A DNA stretch of 64,000 bases from Cyclobacteriaceae bacterium (GTDB lineage: Bacteria > Bacteroidota > Bacteroidia > Cytophagales > Cyclobacteriaceae). The DNA lies in NCBI GenBank assembly GCA_019694875.1, contig JAIBBC010000001.1, positions 124,001-188,000 of the forward strand. Reading direction: 5' to 3'. Below, piece by piece: positions 45,335 through 53,556 of this stretch. Within the stretch, counting starts at the first letter, position 1; every line of letters starts with the position of its first letter. Below the pieces are notes generated by a model that ran no database searches, was not told the DNA's origin, and saw nothing but the letters and a program-made list of their open reading frames with translations. Made by a program: the position numbers and the translations under genes.

Positions 45335-45361
45335 GTGCGTTGCACCCTTGAGTCACGCTCT

Positions 45362-46594
45362 CTAATACTCCTCATTTACATAGATAATCCCGCCTATATT
45401 AACTTTGGGCAGACTTTCTTCCAACCACGTTGTTTCTTTGTGGTATCTGGCCTCAGATTCTTCATGTGTGGTATAAATGAAGGTCGGGGTTAAGAATTCC
45501 AGATCCTTTAGTTTTTTAATATCAGATTTATTATACAAAAGTAGCTCATAGGGCGCACTAAATTCTCTCAGCGATGTTAGGTTCAGGTCTTTTATCTTGA
45601 AAAGAGTAACTGTATCAGGAATCGTGAGTTCGGCTAACTTGGGCAACTCAAATATTTCTTTGGGAATTTGCCTGATTCTGGTGAAGCCAATATCCAGTAT
45701 TTCAAGATTTTTCAGGTCTTTAATCCTGGGCGAAACTTTGTTAACGTCTGTTGCAGCAATATCCAGCTCTTTCAGATTTGAAAGATTGTAAATATTGTCA
45801 GGCAGTTTTCTGATAGGGCCTCTCAGAATTAAGTGTTCCAAGCTGTCTAACTGGCCAACGCTGGCAGGCACTTCTGTTAGCTTATCTCCTTCAATAAAAA
45901 GATATTTTAGGTTCTTAAAATTTGAAATCAACGAAGCGTTAATTTCAGGAAATCCCACCAGTGAAAGCACTTCCAGCTTTTTGAATTTTCCTACTTCATG
46001 TTCGATCAAGTAAAAATTATCATAGCTTAATTCAAGTTGAATCACAGAGTCTGGATTAGTACGTGCAACTTTCTTAAGTTTCATCAATCGCAACGAATCG
46101 TATTGTTCGTGCAAATCACGCTGGTAACTTTGGAGGTTGTATGTGCTATCCCGGAGTTTGCATTTGAAGTATCCTGAAACTACAAATCTTCCATTTTGGG
46201 GATTCTCGATGAAATATCCTTTGACCCTAACCTCGCCCATTAACGAGTCGCCAAGTGCGAGGGCAGATTTGCTTAGCGTTATCTGGTGTTCATTACATGT
46301 AAAGTCTGGCACTCGTTCTATATCAGACCATGCCCTGAATGTGAAAGTGGTATCTCCCCCATCAATTCGTATAATTAATTTTTCCCCCACGAAGCCGATT
46401 CCACTCGAAGCTGTTACTTGAAGATTACCATCTTTTAAATTGCAAAAGCATGCCCACAAGTCAAATTGCCTTGAAACTGTATCGTTTACAATAAACCTAC
46501 CGGTTAAGTAATTTGGATTTAGTTCATCGCTGCCTTTGTCTGAACATGAGACCAGAACCATCAAGAAGGTAAAAATGATGAGAGGAGATTTCAT
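45362..46594 (-). CDS. Leucine-rich-repeat lipoprotein
   Basis: 410 aa with lipobox LVSC (Cys17). An N-terminal beta-rich domain (20-165) contains paired Cys. Residues about 190-360 hold seven to eight leucine-rich repeats of the 23-residue bacterial type (KKLEVLSLVGFPEINASL, LDSLEHLILRGPIRKLPDNI, LKNLEILDIGFTRIRQIPKE). A short non-repeat tail follows. It is likely surface-exposed and binding other proteins or polymers. Base composition is A/T richer than in core genes to the left. Confidence 0.82.
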   Translation of the reverse strand: MKSPLIIFTFLMVLVSCSDKGSDELNPNYLTGRFIVNDTVSRQFDLWACFCNLKDGNLQVTASSGIGFVGEKLIIRIDGGDTTFTFRAWSDIERVPDFTCNEHQITLSKSALALGDSLMGEVRVKGYFIENPQNGRFVVSGYFKCKLRDSTYNLQSYQRDLHEQYDSLRLMKLKKVARTNPDSVIQLELSYDNFYLIEHEVGKFKKLEVLSLVGFPEINASLISNFKNLKYLFIEGDKLTEVPASVGQLDSLEHLILRGPIRKLPDNIYNLSNLKELDIAATDVNKVSPRIKDLKNLEILDIGFTRIRQIPKEIFELPKLAELTIPDTVTLFKIKDLNLTSLREFSAPYELLLYNKSDIKKLKDLEFLTPTFIYTTHEESEARYHKETTWLEESLPKVNIGGIIYVNEEY

Positions 46595-46692
46595 AGTCAG
46601 TCAACGGACTAAATTATCTTTTATTTTTTGGTCAATCGGACTTTCTGGGTACTTTTTACCGGAAGCGCAGATTGCGTCTATTTTGAGTGCAC

Positions 46693-47475
46693 TTAATCAC
46701 CGTATTCAAACCTCCGATTAAAGACTCGGTCGCTTTTCTTTCTGCCTCTCACGTTGTCGAATATTCTCATCGTTATCCAATTCCCGAATTCGTCATACTT
46801 ATACTCATAGAAATATTTTGGTGACTCGATTATATCTCCGTGATCATTGTACTTACATTTACTATCTGTCCTCGTTTCGAATTTTATAGTCAGGGTATCT
46901 CTGCCTATTAAGATGCCTTTACTATTCTGAACCTCGGTGTAAGCTTTATTCGCTTCGTAGTCATAGGACGCAAGTTCGTAGCCATAACTATTACCGTTTC
47001 CATCAAATAACGCCAGCTTCACTGGATGTCCCTTGGCGTTGTTTGTTAACACCGTCTCTTGAATTGTATTGCCCTTATCGGTTTTATCAGTAACCCGAAT
47101 TAAAAACCAACTGCTGTCGTACTCGTAAAATGCAGTTTCAGACGTGTAACCAAAATTTGTCCATCTTTCAATTCTCCTCGTCAGGCTATGTCGCCCTGAA
47201 GAGTCATAAGAATAGGCCAGGCGCGCCTCTAGTTTTCCTTCCTGATTATACCGCTCCTCCGACAAGACATGTTTCAGTTCATTCAACCGTTTTTTGTTTC
47301 GCTTGACCTCTCTTCCTGTAGGGGTAATGAAAATATTCTCTTCTATAATCTCCACAGGAATTCTTCCCCTTATTTCCTCCTCACTGTCATGCTGGAGCGC
47401 GGAATAAATATTTTGGGAATATGTTCGTGTTATAAAACACGTTAACAACAATACTATCAGAAGGAGTTTATTCAT
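46693..47475 (-). CDS. Secreted protein with YD-like beta hairpins
   Basis: 260 aa with a signal peptide ending at TRTYSQNIY. The body is a series of antiparallel strands with recurring Y-x-Y/E-x-YD patterns (ARLAYSYDSSGRHSLTRRI, ETAFYEYDSSWFLIRVTD, KYFYEYKYDEFGNWITMRI), similar to RHS/YD-repeat strands. It is much too short for an RHS toxin. Its function is unknown; many Bacteroidota encode such stand-alone exported hairpin proteins. Confidence 0.72.
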   Translation of the reverse strand: MNKLLLIVLLLTCFITRTYSQNIYSALQHDSEEEIRGRIPVEIIEENIFITPTGREVKRNKKRLNELKHVLSEERYNQEGKLEARLAYSYDSSGRHSLTRRIERWTNFGYTSETAFYEYDSSWFLIRVTDKTDKGNTIQETVLTNNAKGHPVKLALFDGNGNSYGYELASYDYEANKAYTEVQNSKGILIGRDTLTIKFETRTDSKCKYNDHGDIIESPKYFYEYKYDEFGNWITMRIFDNVRGRKKSDRVFNRRFEYGD

Positions 47476-47510
47476 ATTACATCACTATATCAGGATATTT
47501 TCACGGCAGG

Positions 47511-48104
47511 CTACTTAAAAGTCAAGGAATGAAATACCTCGAACATGAGTTCCGAATGTTTCGACTTGTTGTTACTCATGAATGTAATGATCACTTCCGC
47601 AACACCTTCTTTTTGTAATGTAACCATTTGCCCATATCTGTACCCTTTTCCAAAGGTGCAATTGAATTCAAAAAATGCTGAACCACCCACGTCAGCGTTG
47701 AATTCGCGCTTCACCGCGTCCTTCGGAAATGGGTCTATCGAAGCCCCTTTTCCGGCCGTCATGTTCAGGACATTTACTTCAGCAATGGCCTGAAAAAATC
47801 TATTTGGATGTACCATGGCGCAGCCGGGCGTTGTCTTGCACAGTTCATATTCGGCTAGTTTTTGTTTCATCGGGAAAATCGAGTACCGTACCTCAAAGTC
47901 TAATTTCTTATGCTTCATCGCAAAGGAATAAAACAAATCACCGTTCTCAACAACATCGGTTTCTTTGTAGTTGTCAGGCATTGTAAATTTTAGTCCAACG
48001 GAATCAATCATGTTACTAAACTCCCCGGCCGAAACAACATGATTTTGCCCTATTGCAATCGGCATAAGTGCAGTAAGTAGCAGCAAGGTTAATAATCCTT
48101 TCAT
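47511..48104 (-). CDS. Secreted protein of unknown function
   Basis: 197 aa with a signal peptide ending at MPIAIGQNH. Features include GLKFTMPDNYKETDVV near the mature N-terminus, two Cys (ELCKTTPGCAMVHP) that could pair, and a beta-rich C-terminus (AFFEFNCTFGKGYRYGQMV). I recognise no family. It lies 35 bp downstream of the promoter-side end of the 46693 gene and in the same direction, so the two could be co-transcribed. Confidence 0.68.
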   Translation of the reverse strand: MKGLLTLLLLTALMPIAIGQNHVVSAGEFSNMIDSVGLKFTMPDNYKETDVVENGDLFYSFAMKHKKLDFEVRYSIFPMKQKLAEYELCKTTPGCAMVHPNRFFQAIAEVNVLNMTAGKGASIDPFPKDAVKREFNADVGGSAFFEFNCTFGKGYRYGQMVTLQKEGVAEVIITFMSNNKSKHSELMFEVFHSLTFK

Positions 48105-48193
48105 AGCTGTAGCTTTTATCGCGTAAAATTCCTCCCGGATGATTCCTGCGGTTATACAGTGGTCTACACTAACGCTTAGTTTTTCTAGAATCG

Positions 48194-48634
48194 CTATTGC
48201 TTACGAGTTACGAAATAAACGCCTGTCAGTAAGAGAACAGTCACAAGAAGTTGAACGACTGTCCATACAACTGACCAGGAAATTACCTTTCTGTCTTCTT
48301 GTTTCGGCAGCGAAATCATCTTTTCTAAGATATTTCGATACCGCTTAAATTTATCCTTGTCCCAGTTTAATGAGCGTTGAAAAAGAAAAAGAACAATCGA
48401 ATAGGCGATAGTCACAAGTACGGAATAAACGAAGAAGCTGTTTCCCTTGTCAGGGTCATAGTTTTTTGCATCTCGAAGAAGAAACGGAGCGGTTAAAAGG
48501 ATGCCCGTCCAAAATAGGCCATTGAAAGTCCACTGTATCTTTCTTGTAGTATCAAAGCGCTGCATGTGAGCTTTTATGAGCTCGGTCAGAATTTCGCCCT
48601 TGTCAGTAGGCTCCTTAATTTTGGCTTTTTTCAT
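48194..48634 (-). CDS. Three-helix membrane protein of unknown function
   Basis: 146 aa. A charged cytosolic N-terminus (KIKEPTDKGEILTELIKAH) precedes three hydrophobic helices (FNGLFWTGILLTAPFLL; SVLVTIAYSIVLFLF; VVWTVVQLLVTVLLLTGVY). The family is not recognised. Twenty-five bases separate it from the upstream gene at 48660, so they may form a pair. Confidence 0.68.
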   Translation of the reverse strand: MKKAKIKEPTDKGEILTELIKAHMQRFDTTRKIQWTFNGLFWTGILLTAPFLLRDAKNYDPDKGNSFFVYSVLVTIAYSIVLFLFQRSLNWDKDKFKRYRNILEKMISLPKQEDRKVISWSVVWTVVQLLVTVLLLTGVYFVTRKQ

Positions 48635-48659
48635 TGTTTTATATATTTCAACGGGGTTG

Positions 48660-49187
48660 CTAACGCTGCCAGCCTTTTTCTTTAATCAAATCACCAGTCG
48701 ATTTGTCCAGCCTAAAGTTTCTCCAACCATTCGGTGGATCCCAGTCACCTGTACCCAAAATTACGTTGTCTTGAAAGGTTTCAACTATTACTCCGTCAAT
48801 TCCGAGATTTGAATTTCTCCAGATTATTTTGCCCCGCTTGTCGAGGCAGGAAAGTCCACTTGCTCCAGCCACGTAAAACAAGTTGTCATCAAGATATACA
48901 TGACCAAAGTATCCCTCAACCTTTATTGATACTATATGAGTTTTTGTTTCTAAGTCAAACAGATAAAAGTGTTCCTCGTGTCCAACACCTAGAATTTTGT
49001 CCACCAGACAAGCCTCTTTAAATGGACTGCAGTGGACATCATATCTGATTTCAAGAAAGTATTCATCTTCATTGTCATCAACAGTCAAAAATTCTTGTCG
49101 TCCTAAGTTGGTAGATTCTTGTCCAGATATTAAAACGGTTTTTCCGGAAAAGGTATTTGGCAATTGTGGGAGAAATTTATATGTCAT
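48660..49187 (-). CDS. Cytosolic beta-rich protein of unknown function
   Basis: 175 aa without signal peptide or membrane segment. Strand-rich, with propeller-like blades (HFYLFDLETKTHIVSIKV, NLFYVAGASGLSCLDKRGKIIW, FQDNVILGTGDW) reminiscent of half a PQQ/WD-type propeller. Similar small proteins occur in Bacteroidota accessory regions, sometimes as candidate immunity proteins, but nothing here proves that. Confidence 0.65.
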   Translation of the reverse strand: MTYKFLPQLPNTFSGKTVLISGQESTNLGRQEFLTVDDNEDEYFLEIRYDVHCSPFKEACLVDKILGVGHEEHFYLFDLETKTHIVSIKVEGYFGHVYLDDNLFYVAGASGLSCLDKRGKIIWRNSNLGIDGVIVETFQDNVILGTGDWDPPNGWRNFRLDKSTGDLIKEKGWQR

Positions 49188-49328
49188 TCGTTAAGTCAAT
49201 CTATCCAAATAAAATGGCTGCAACGTGTGTGTACGAGCCGTGGCGCTGAGCAAAAATAGAAAATGCCCCTCCTTATCCGTGCCATGAATTATACATTTTG
49301 TTGTGTGCTGTTAGGTCTTCCTCAATCT

Positions 49329-49970
49329 TTAAATTTTCAGTTCACCACTTTTAAAGTAAATTTTCATATTGGAGCGTGCCTTTGTCCTTGGTTCGACTTC
49401 TTTTCCGCCCACGGCCCCATTAGTCGAATAGTAGTACTCACTTTCAAATTCTACGTAACCGTAAATTACCTTACCTGTTCCTTTTGTTGGAATCTCAGAC
49501 ACGATCGCTTTAGTGTGATGGCATGGCACATCAAGTCTAAATATGATCTCGGTCGTTTCTCCATATGCGTATGTCGGAAAATCGTCTGAGCTTAATAAAT
49601 GGTACACTGTCGCCTTACCATCTACAACTTGTATTGAAAAACCGCCACCTCCAAAAAGTCCAATAGCTCCGTCAATAATAAGCGTGTCTCCTTTCCACAA
49701 GTAGAAAGATTTAAAAAGTATTGCTTTAGGTTTACCATGAGTTGAAACGATTAAGCTGTCGTTTTCATAGAAATCGAATTCCAGGCTATTCTCAAAGATT
49801 TGAAATCCAATATGTGATGTATTTATTTTCTCATACTCACTTTCTGATTTAAAATGCTTCTCAGCTTCGATTTTAATCTCAGGGTCAATTGTAAGTCCGT
49901 TTATTGAATTGGACTGTCCGCATGACGATAATGTCAAATTGATTAGAATCAAACCTATTAGGTACTTCAT
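49329..49970 (-). CDS. Lipoprotein of unknown function
   Basis: 213 aa from the ATG at 49970; 16 upstream codons are open. Lipobox LSSC is followed by GQSNSING. The body starts with a charged helix (EIKIEAEKHFKSESEYEK) and then strands, with a Gly-rich loop GLFGGGGFSIQVVDG. No recognised domain. It lies within a same-strand run of unknown genes. Confidence 0.68.
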   Translation of the reverse strand: MKYLIGLILINLTLSSCGQSNSINGLTIDPEIKIEAEKHFKSESEYEKINTSHIGFQIFENSLEFDFYENDSLIVSTHGKPKAILFKSFYLWKGDTLIIDGAIGLFGGGGFSIQVVDGKATVYHLLSSDDFPTYAYGETTEIIFRLDVPCHHTKAIVSEIPTKGTGKVIYGYVEFESEYYYSTNGAVGGKEVEPRTKARSNMKIYFKSGELKI

Positions 49971-50025
49971 TTTCCTGCTTGTCATTTTACAAATCTTTCC
50001 CGACCCAGTTGACCACAACGCCTCG

Positions 50026-50049
50026 ATATAGGGACATTATGTCCTATAT
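50026..50049. promoter_or_regulatory. Imperfect inverted repeat
   Basis: ATATAGG-g-ACA / TGT-CCTATAT pair across a TTA centre with one bulged G. It is upstream of the lipoprotein gene at 49970 (minus strand) and may be an operator or a transcript hairpin. Confidence 0.35.
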
Positions 50050-50062
50050 TTCTGTATCATAA

Positions 50063-50086
50063 GGTTACCCAAATCCCGCGAACGCC
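50063..50086. repeat. CCCGCGA intergenic motif, copy 1
   Basis: GGTTACCCAAATCCCGCGA lies 19 bp past the stop of the minus-strand gene at 50105. It is the first of three intergenic copies sharing AAATCCCGCGA with a nearby TAAC/TTAC. Confidence 0.55.
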
Positions 50087-50104
50087 TTTACCGATCCCTC
50101 AACA

Positions 50105-50644
50105 TCAGGGATAATCTTCACCAAACCAGAATTGAACTAGCTTTCCATCTTTAAAATCATACTGCCCAAAATAAAGACCATCTTTGTCTGTAGCTTCGTA
50201 ATTCCAAATTGTCAAACTGTTGTCAGTTCTTATCTTAGTGGGAATTCCTAGCTTGCTCTTCACCTGACGTTCCGTTAAACCAAGCCTGATATGTTTGCCT
50301 GTAATAAAACGTTTGGTTTTAATCTTAAGGCTTGGAGTTAGGTTCCTAACGTTATAAGAAACCCGAAATGAATAAAATTCATTAATGGCCCCGCCCGGAT
50401 TGAAGATCATTACCAGTAGCTGTGTACCATCCTTGTTAGCCACTTCGGTTTCATCATCTTGATCTATGTAGTTTTTTCCTTGTCCAAATATTTCCTCAAC
50501 CGTCTTTTGGCTTCTTAACTTTATACCGCTAACTGAATTGTCCAGATATGCCGGGTTGGTTTTCTGTGCCAGAACTTGAGAGTAGGCAATCAATGCAAGA
50601 ATGGTAAGGAATCTTTTCACGTGTTTCTGTTTCTGCTTGCTCAC
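50105..50644 (-). CDS. Secreted protein of unknown function
   Basis: 179 aa with a basic N-region and signal peptide (MSKQKQKHVKRFLTILALIA to QVLAQ). Mature features: GIKLRSQKTVEEIFGQGKNY and LGLTERQVKSKLGIPTKIR, which resemble the BLIP/SmpA-like motif of small exported domains, then a strand-rich C-terminus (YFGQYDFKDGKLVQFWF). Its first base overlaps the last base of the upstream gene, so the two are co-transcribed. Confidence 0.68.
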   Translation of the reverse strand: MSKQKQKHVKRFLTILALIAYSQVLAQKTNPAYLDNSVSGIKLRSQKTVEEIFGQGKNYIDQDDETEVANKDGTQLLVMIFNPGGAINEFYSFRVSYNVRNLTPSLKIKTKRFITGKHIRLGLTERQVKSKLGIPTKIRTDNSLTIWNYEATDKDGLYFGQYDFKDGKLVQFWFGEDYP

Positions 50645-51510
50645 TACATACTACCAGAGTCTGGCCAGTTTGTCCAATGCGTATTAGGTTCTAACGCAGG
50701 TTTATATTGCTTCGGGTCATTCGTTACAATGGCTTTCGCAATTAGTTGCCAGGTCTCATAGGAACTTGGTTTATTGTTCTCCCAAATTTCCTTATTCCGT
50801 TCGTTACTCCGTATTTCCTGCTGTCTGAATGAATCTGCGAAACTCTCAAAGTTCATTCCACCAAGGCCGGCTAAGTTTCTGTTCAACTCATAGGTTTGGC
50901 GTAAATGCTCATCCGTCATGGTCGGTGAAATTTGAATTTGGAAGTCTTGATGGTACCACTCGTCAAGGACTAATATTTTTTTCAAATCGGTTGGAATGGA
51001 CTTGAATAGTTCGCTGTCTGTTGCGCGGAATAAGTCGCGATTTTGTGAAACGACAAGTCTTCCAACTTCTTCAGCACGTATTTCATTTGGCTCGTACTCT
51101 TTCAGTTCGATACCGGCTTGCAGATAGTGCTGTTTATTATGGCTTACGGAAACCGGTTGTCCGCGAACTAACCAAAATTTTGCATCTGACTTTAAACTTT
51201 CCCCATCCACTGTTTCGTTGAAGTTATCGAAGTCAATGGGGTAAATGCTGTAATAGTTCTTCGGTCGTTCATTGTAAAATTCGAGATTGATCAAGCAATT
51301 GCCATAGTAATTGATGTCAAGAACAATTGCTCCAGCTCTCGGATTATAACCCAGTCTTTCAACTGCAATTGCCCAGCGGTTGTTGTTCCCGCGAAACACG
51401 TTGAGTCGTGTGTCAATCAGGTAGGAGTATACGTGTCCAAGCTCAACAAACGAGCAGTAGAATCCGTCATTGGAATTATCAAGAGCATTTAATATGTCCT
51501 GTTCGGTCAT
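50644..51510 (-). CDS. DUF7003-like cytosolic protein
   Basis: 288 aa, no signal peptide. The N-terminal domain (MTEQDILNALDNSNDGFYCS, FVELGHVYSYLIDTRLNVF, RWAIAVERLGYNPRAG, YYGNCLINLEF) matches what I recall of DUF7003, an uncharacterised Bacteroidota family. The C-terminal half is helical with a conserved-looking DEWYHQDFQI. It overlaps the secreted-protein gene at 50105 by one base. Families like this often travel with toxin/immunity loci, but no toxin is seen. Confidence 0.65.
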   Translation of the reverse strand: MTEQDILNALDNSNDGFYCSFVELGHVYSYLIDTRLNVFRGNNNRWAIAVERLGYNPRAGAIVLDINYYGNCLINLEFYNERPKNYYSIYPIDFDNFNETVDGESLKSDAKFWLVRGQPVSVSHNKQHYLQAGIELKEYEPNEIRAEEVGRLVVSQNRDLFRATDSELFKSIPTDLKKILVLDEWYHQDFQIQISPTMTDEHLRQTYELNRNLAGLGGMNFESFADSFRQQEIRSNERNKEIWENNKPSSYETWQLIAKAIVTNDPKQYKPALEPNTHWTNWPDSGSM

Positions 51511-51571
51511 TGTGTTTTCGGGTAAACGTCCGAATATGAGACTAACGATATGGTATATCCTTGTTTATAAA

Positions 51572-51595
51572 GTTAACGAAATCCCGCGACTGCGG
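51572..51595. repeat. CCCGCGA intergenic motif, copy 2
   Basis: GTTAACGAAATCCCGCGACT lies about 15 bp past the stop of the minus-strand DUF3667 gene. CCGC/GCGG within it can form a short hairpin. Confidence 0.55.
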
Positions 51596-51610
51596 TCAGA
51601 CTGTCATTGA

Positions 51611-52369
51611 CTAATACACGGCTTTCAGAAGATTTAGTGCCGCGTATGCTGTTAGCCCGTAGATGATTTGACCCACATAAACGACTGTGAGGCTTTTTAT
51701 AATTGTTTTGATCCAACTCTCCTGAAACAATTGCCTGTGTAGTTTTATGACGAGGTACAGAAACAGCGCAACGGGTATTATCGTTAATATAACCTGGCCA
51801 GCCTTGCCTGACAAGCTCACAAACGGAAGGGTAATCACCAATACAAATGCCAGTTGCCCGGTGAGATACAGATATGGGATAAACAACTCAATCATTGAAA
51901 GTTGTCTTGTTCTGAAAAGGAAATGACTCAGCACGGCTAAAAAAGGTACCATGCCCAAATAGAACAAGTCGGTGTACCGAACGAGCAGTTCTATATATAT
52001 GTTAAGAAAGTCGGTAAAACTTTCAGAGGAGAAGGGCTGGTTTTGATTGAAAAGTAATTGTGTGATGGAGTTTCCTTGCGGGCCAGCAGCCACGAAGGGT
52101 GATATGATAAAAAAAATGGCTGTCCATAGAATGAGATATTTAACCGGGCCGTAGTAGTTCTTCCGTTTACCATCAATATAGTCGGCCGCTGTTTTACCGG
52201 GATTGATCCAAAGACTTTTGATGGTATAAATAAGCCCCTTGTCGATGTTGAAGATGTCGTCCGCTATTTGGGTCCAGATGTGTTTAAGGTTTATTCGGCC
52301 GGCAATTTCCTGCCCGCAGGCATTACAATACCGGCCATCAAATTCATGGGAGCAATTTTTACACTTCAT
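51611..52369 (-). CDS. DUF3667 membrane protein
   Basis: 252 aa. The N-terminus has the two CxxC knuckles of the family (MKCKNCSHEFDGRYCNACGQ), then helices and LWINPGKTAADYIDGKRKNY, followed by five hydrophobic segments. DUF3667 is a Bacteroidota family of inner-membrane proteins with a zinc-ribbon-like cytosolic head; its function is unknown. Single gene flanked by copies 2 and 3 of the CCCGCGA motif. Confidence 0.88.
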   Translation of the reverse strand: MKCKNCSHEFDGRYCNACGQEIAGRINLKHIWTQIADDIFNIDKGLIYTIKSLWINPGKTAADYIDGKRKNYYGPVKYLILWTAIFFIISPFVAAGPQGNSITQLLFNQNQPFSSESFTDFLNIYIELLVRYTDLFYLGMVPFLAVLSHFLFRTRQLSMIELFIPYLYLTGQLAFVLVITLPFVSLSGKAGQVILTIIPVALFLYLVIKLHRQLFQESWIKTIIKSLTVVYVGQIIYGLTAYAALNLLKAVY

Positions 52370-52444
52370 TTCTTTGTGTCAATTCTCGTGGCTTTCACAC
52401 GCGCATTATGCAGCACGTTTGGCTGCACCGCAGGTTATGAAAGA

Positions 52445-52468
52445 TAACTAAATCCCGCGAACGCGGCT
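52445..52468. repeat. CCCGCGA intergenic motif, copy 3
   Basis: TAACTAAATCCCGCGAACGC ends directly at the stop codon of the minus-strand acyltransferase. On the minus strand CCGCG-TT-CGCGG forms a tight hairpin. Confidence 0.55.
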
Positions 52469-53554
52469 TTACCGGCTTCCGGTACCTTGTTTCCAGATGT
52501 CGACACTCCAGCCGGTGAGGAATGGCAGCGTGATTACGTAGGCCACGGTGATGCGCCAGTCGTGAAAAACGGCCTGTACGACTGCGCTTTGGATTAGTGT
52601 GAATACCGGCACGAGCACCATGCCCATCCCGAACTTTACTGACCCGCGAAACTCGCGGCTCACCTTTTTATCGAGGAAGCGGTGGATGATGAAATACGGA
52701 ATGAAGTTGTTAACCCACGCATACACGTGCAGCGGGAACGTTAAGGCGAGCAACAGGTAGTTGGTGCTTTTCGGTTGAACGGTAACAGGACTGGTTTTCC
52801 AGTTATCGGCCAGCTGCTGATCGTGTGCAAGCTGCGCAACCATGTCGCGTTTTACCGATTGATTTTTTACCGCGTGCTCAATCTCGTTGTAGTGCTCAGC
52901 AGGGATGTCGAGCATGAGTGGCTTTAATGCTGCCCGAACCGTGTCGGTAATGTGAACGAGGAATTTTCGTTCGTCCATGTTTTGATACGCTTCGCCTACC
53001 GGGATCGCTTTTCCATAGTTCACCAGCATGCGTGAACGGAAGTTGTAATAGTGATCGTAATGCAGGCCTACCGGAACGATGTATAACGGCAGCTTCCAGT
53101 TGTTTTCCTGCTGCACCATCCACGCAATGCGCGCAAAGCCTTTCTGCATACTGCGCAACGTCCATTGCATGTTCTGGTCGCCTTCGCCAAACAGTAAAAT
53201 GGCCCACCGTTTATTTAAAATATCGGCACTCAGCCGCATGGAGGCTTCGTTATTGCGCAGGCCTTTTATGCCATCGCGAAAGCGATACACGGGCATCATG
53301 TGAAACTGGTTGAAGATCCATCGCGCGAATGCGCTTCCAAAAACGTTGGCGCGTGTAAGGAACCACGGAGCTTCATCGATTCCGCAGGTTACTACCAGGG
53401 CATCCTGGAATGCATTCTGATGGTTTGCTACGAAAATAATGGCGGCATCTTTCGGGATGTTTTCTTTTCCGCTGATCTGCCACTTGCGGTAAAAGAACAG
53501 CAATGCGGTTTTCACGTATGCACGCATCAGCCAATAAAAAGCATTTACCCGCAT
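52469..53554 (-). CDS. PlsC-like 1-acylglycerol-phosphate acyltransferase family protein
   Basis: 361 aa. The acyltransferase domain (about 25-230) has the catalytic His/Asp block as NHQNAFQDALV, with five rather than four residues between His45 and Asp51, as in the NHPNxxxDP subgroup, plus FGEGDQNMQW and LYIVPVGLHYD. The C-terminal third has two to three membrane helices. It should transfer acyl chains to lysophosphatidate or a related lipid at the inner membrane; the exact acceptor is uncertain. The gene lies 2 bp after the saccharopine dehydrogenase-like gene and is probably co-transcribed with it. Confidence 0.87.
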   Translation of the reverse strand: MRVNAFYWLMRAYVKTALLFFYRKWQISGKENIPKDAAIIFVANHQNAFQDALVVTCGIDEAPWFLTRANVFGSAFARWIFNQFHMMPVYRFRDGIKGLRNNEASMRLSADILNKRWAILLFGEGDQNMQWTLRSMQKGFARIAWMVQQENNWKLPLYIVPVGLHYDHYYNFRSRMLVNYGKAIPVGEAYQNMDERKFLVHITDTVRAALKPLMLDIPAEHYNEIEHAVKNQSVKRDMVAQLAHDQQLADNWKTSPVTVQPKSTNYLLLALTFPLHVYAWVNNFIPYFIIHRFLDKKVSREFRGSVKFGMGMVLVPVFTLIQSAVVQAVFHDWRITVAYVITLPFLTGWSVDIWKQGTGSR

Positions 53555-53556
53555 GG

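Noticed and set aside
50063-52468. Definite integron cassette array
   Set aside because: No integrase is in the window and the three repeated motifs lack a clear attC fold, so only the repeat itself is reported.
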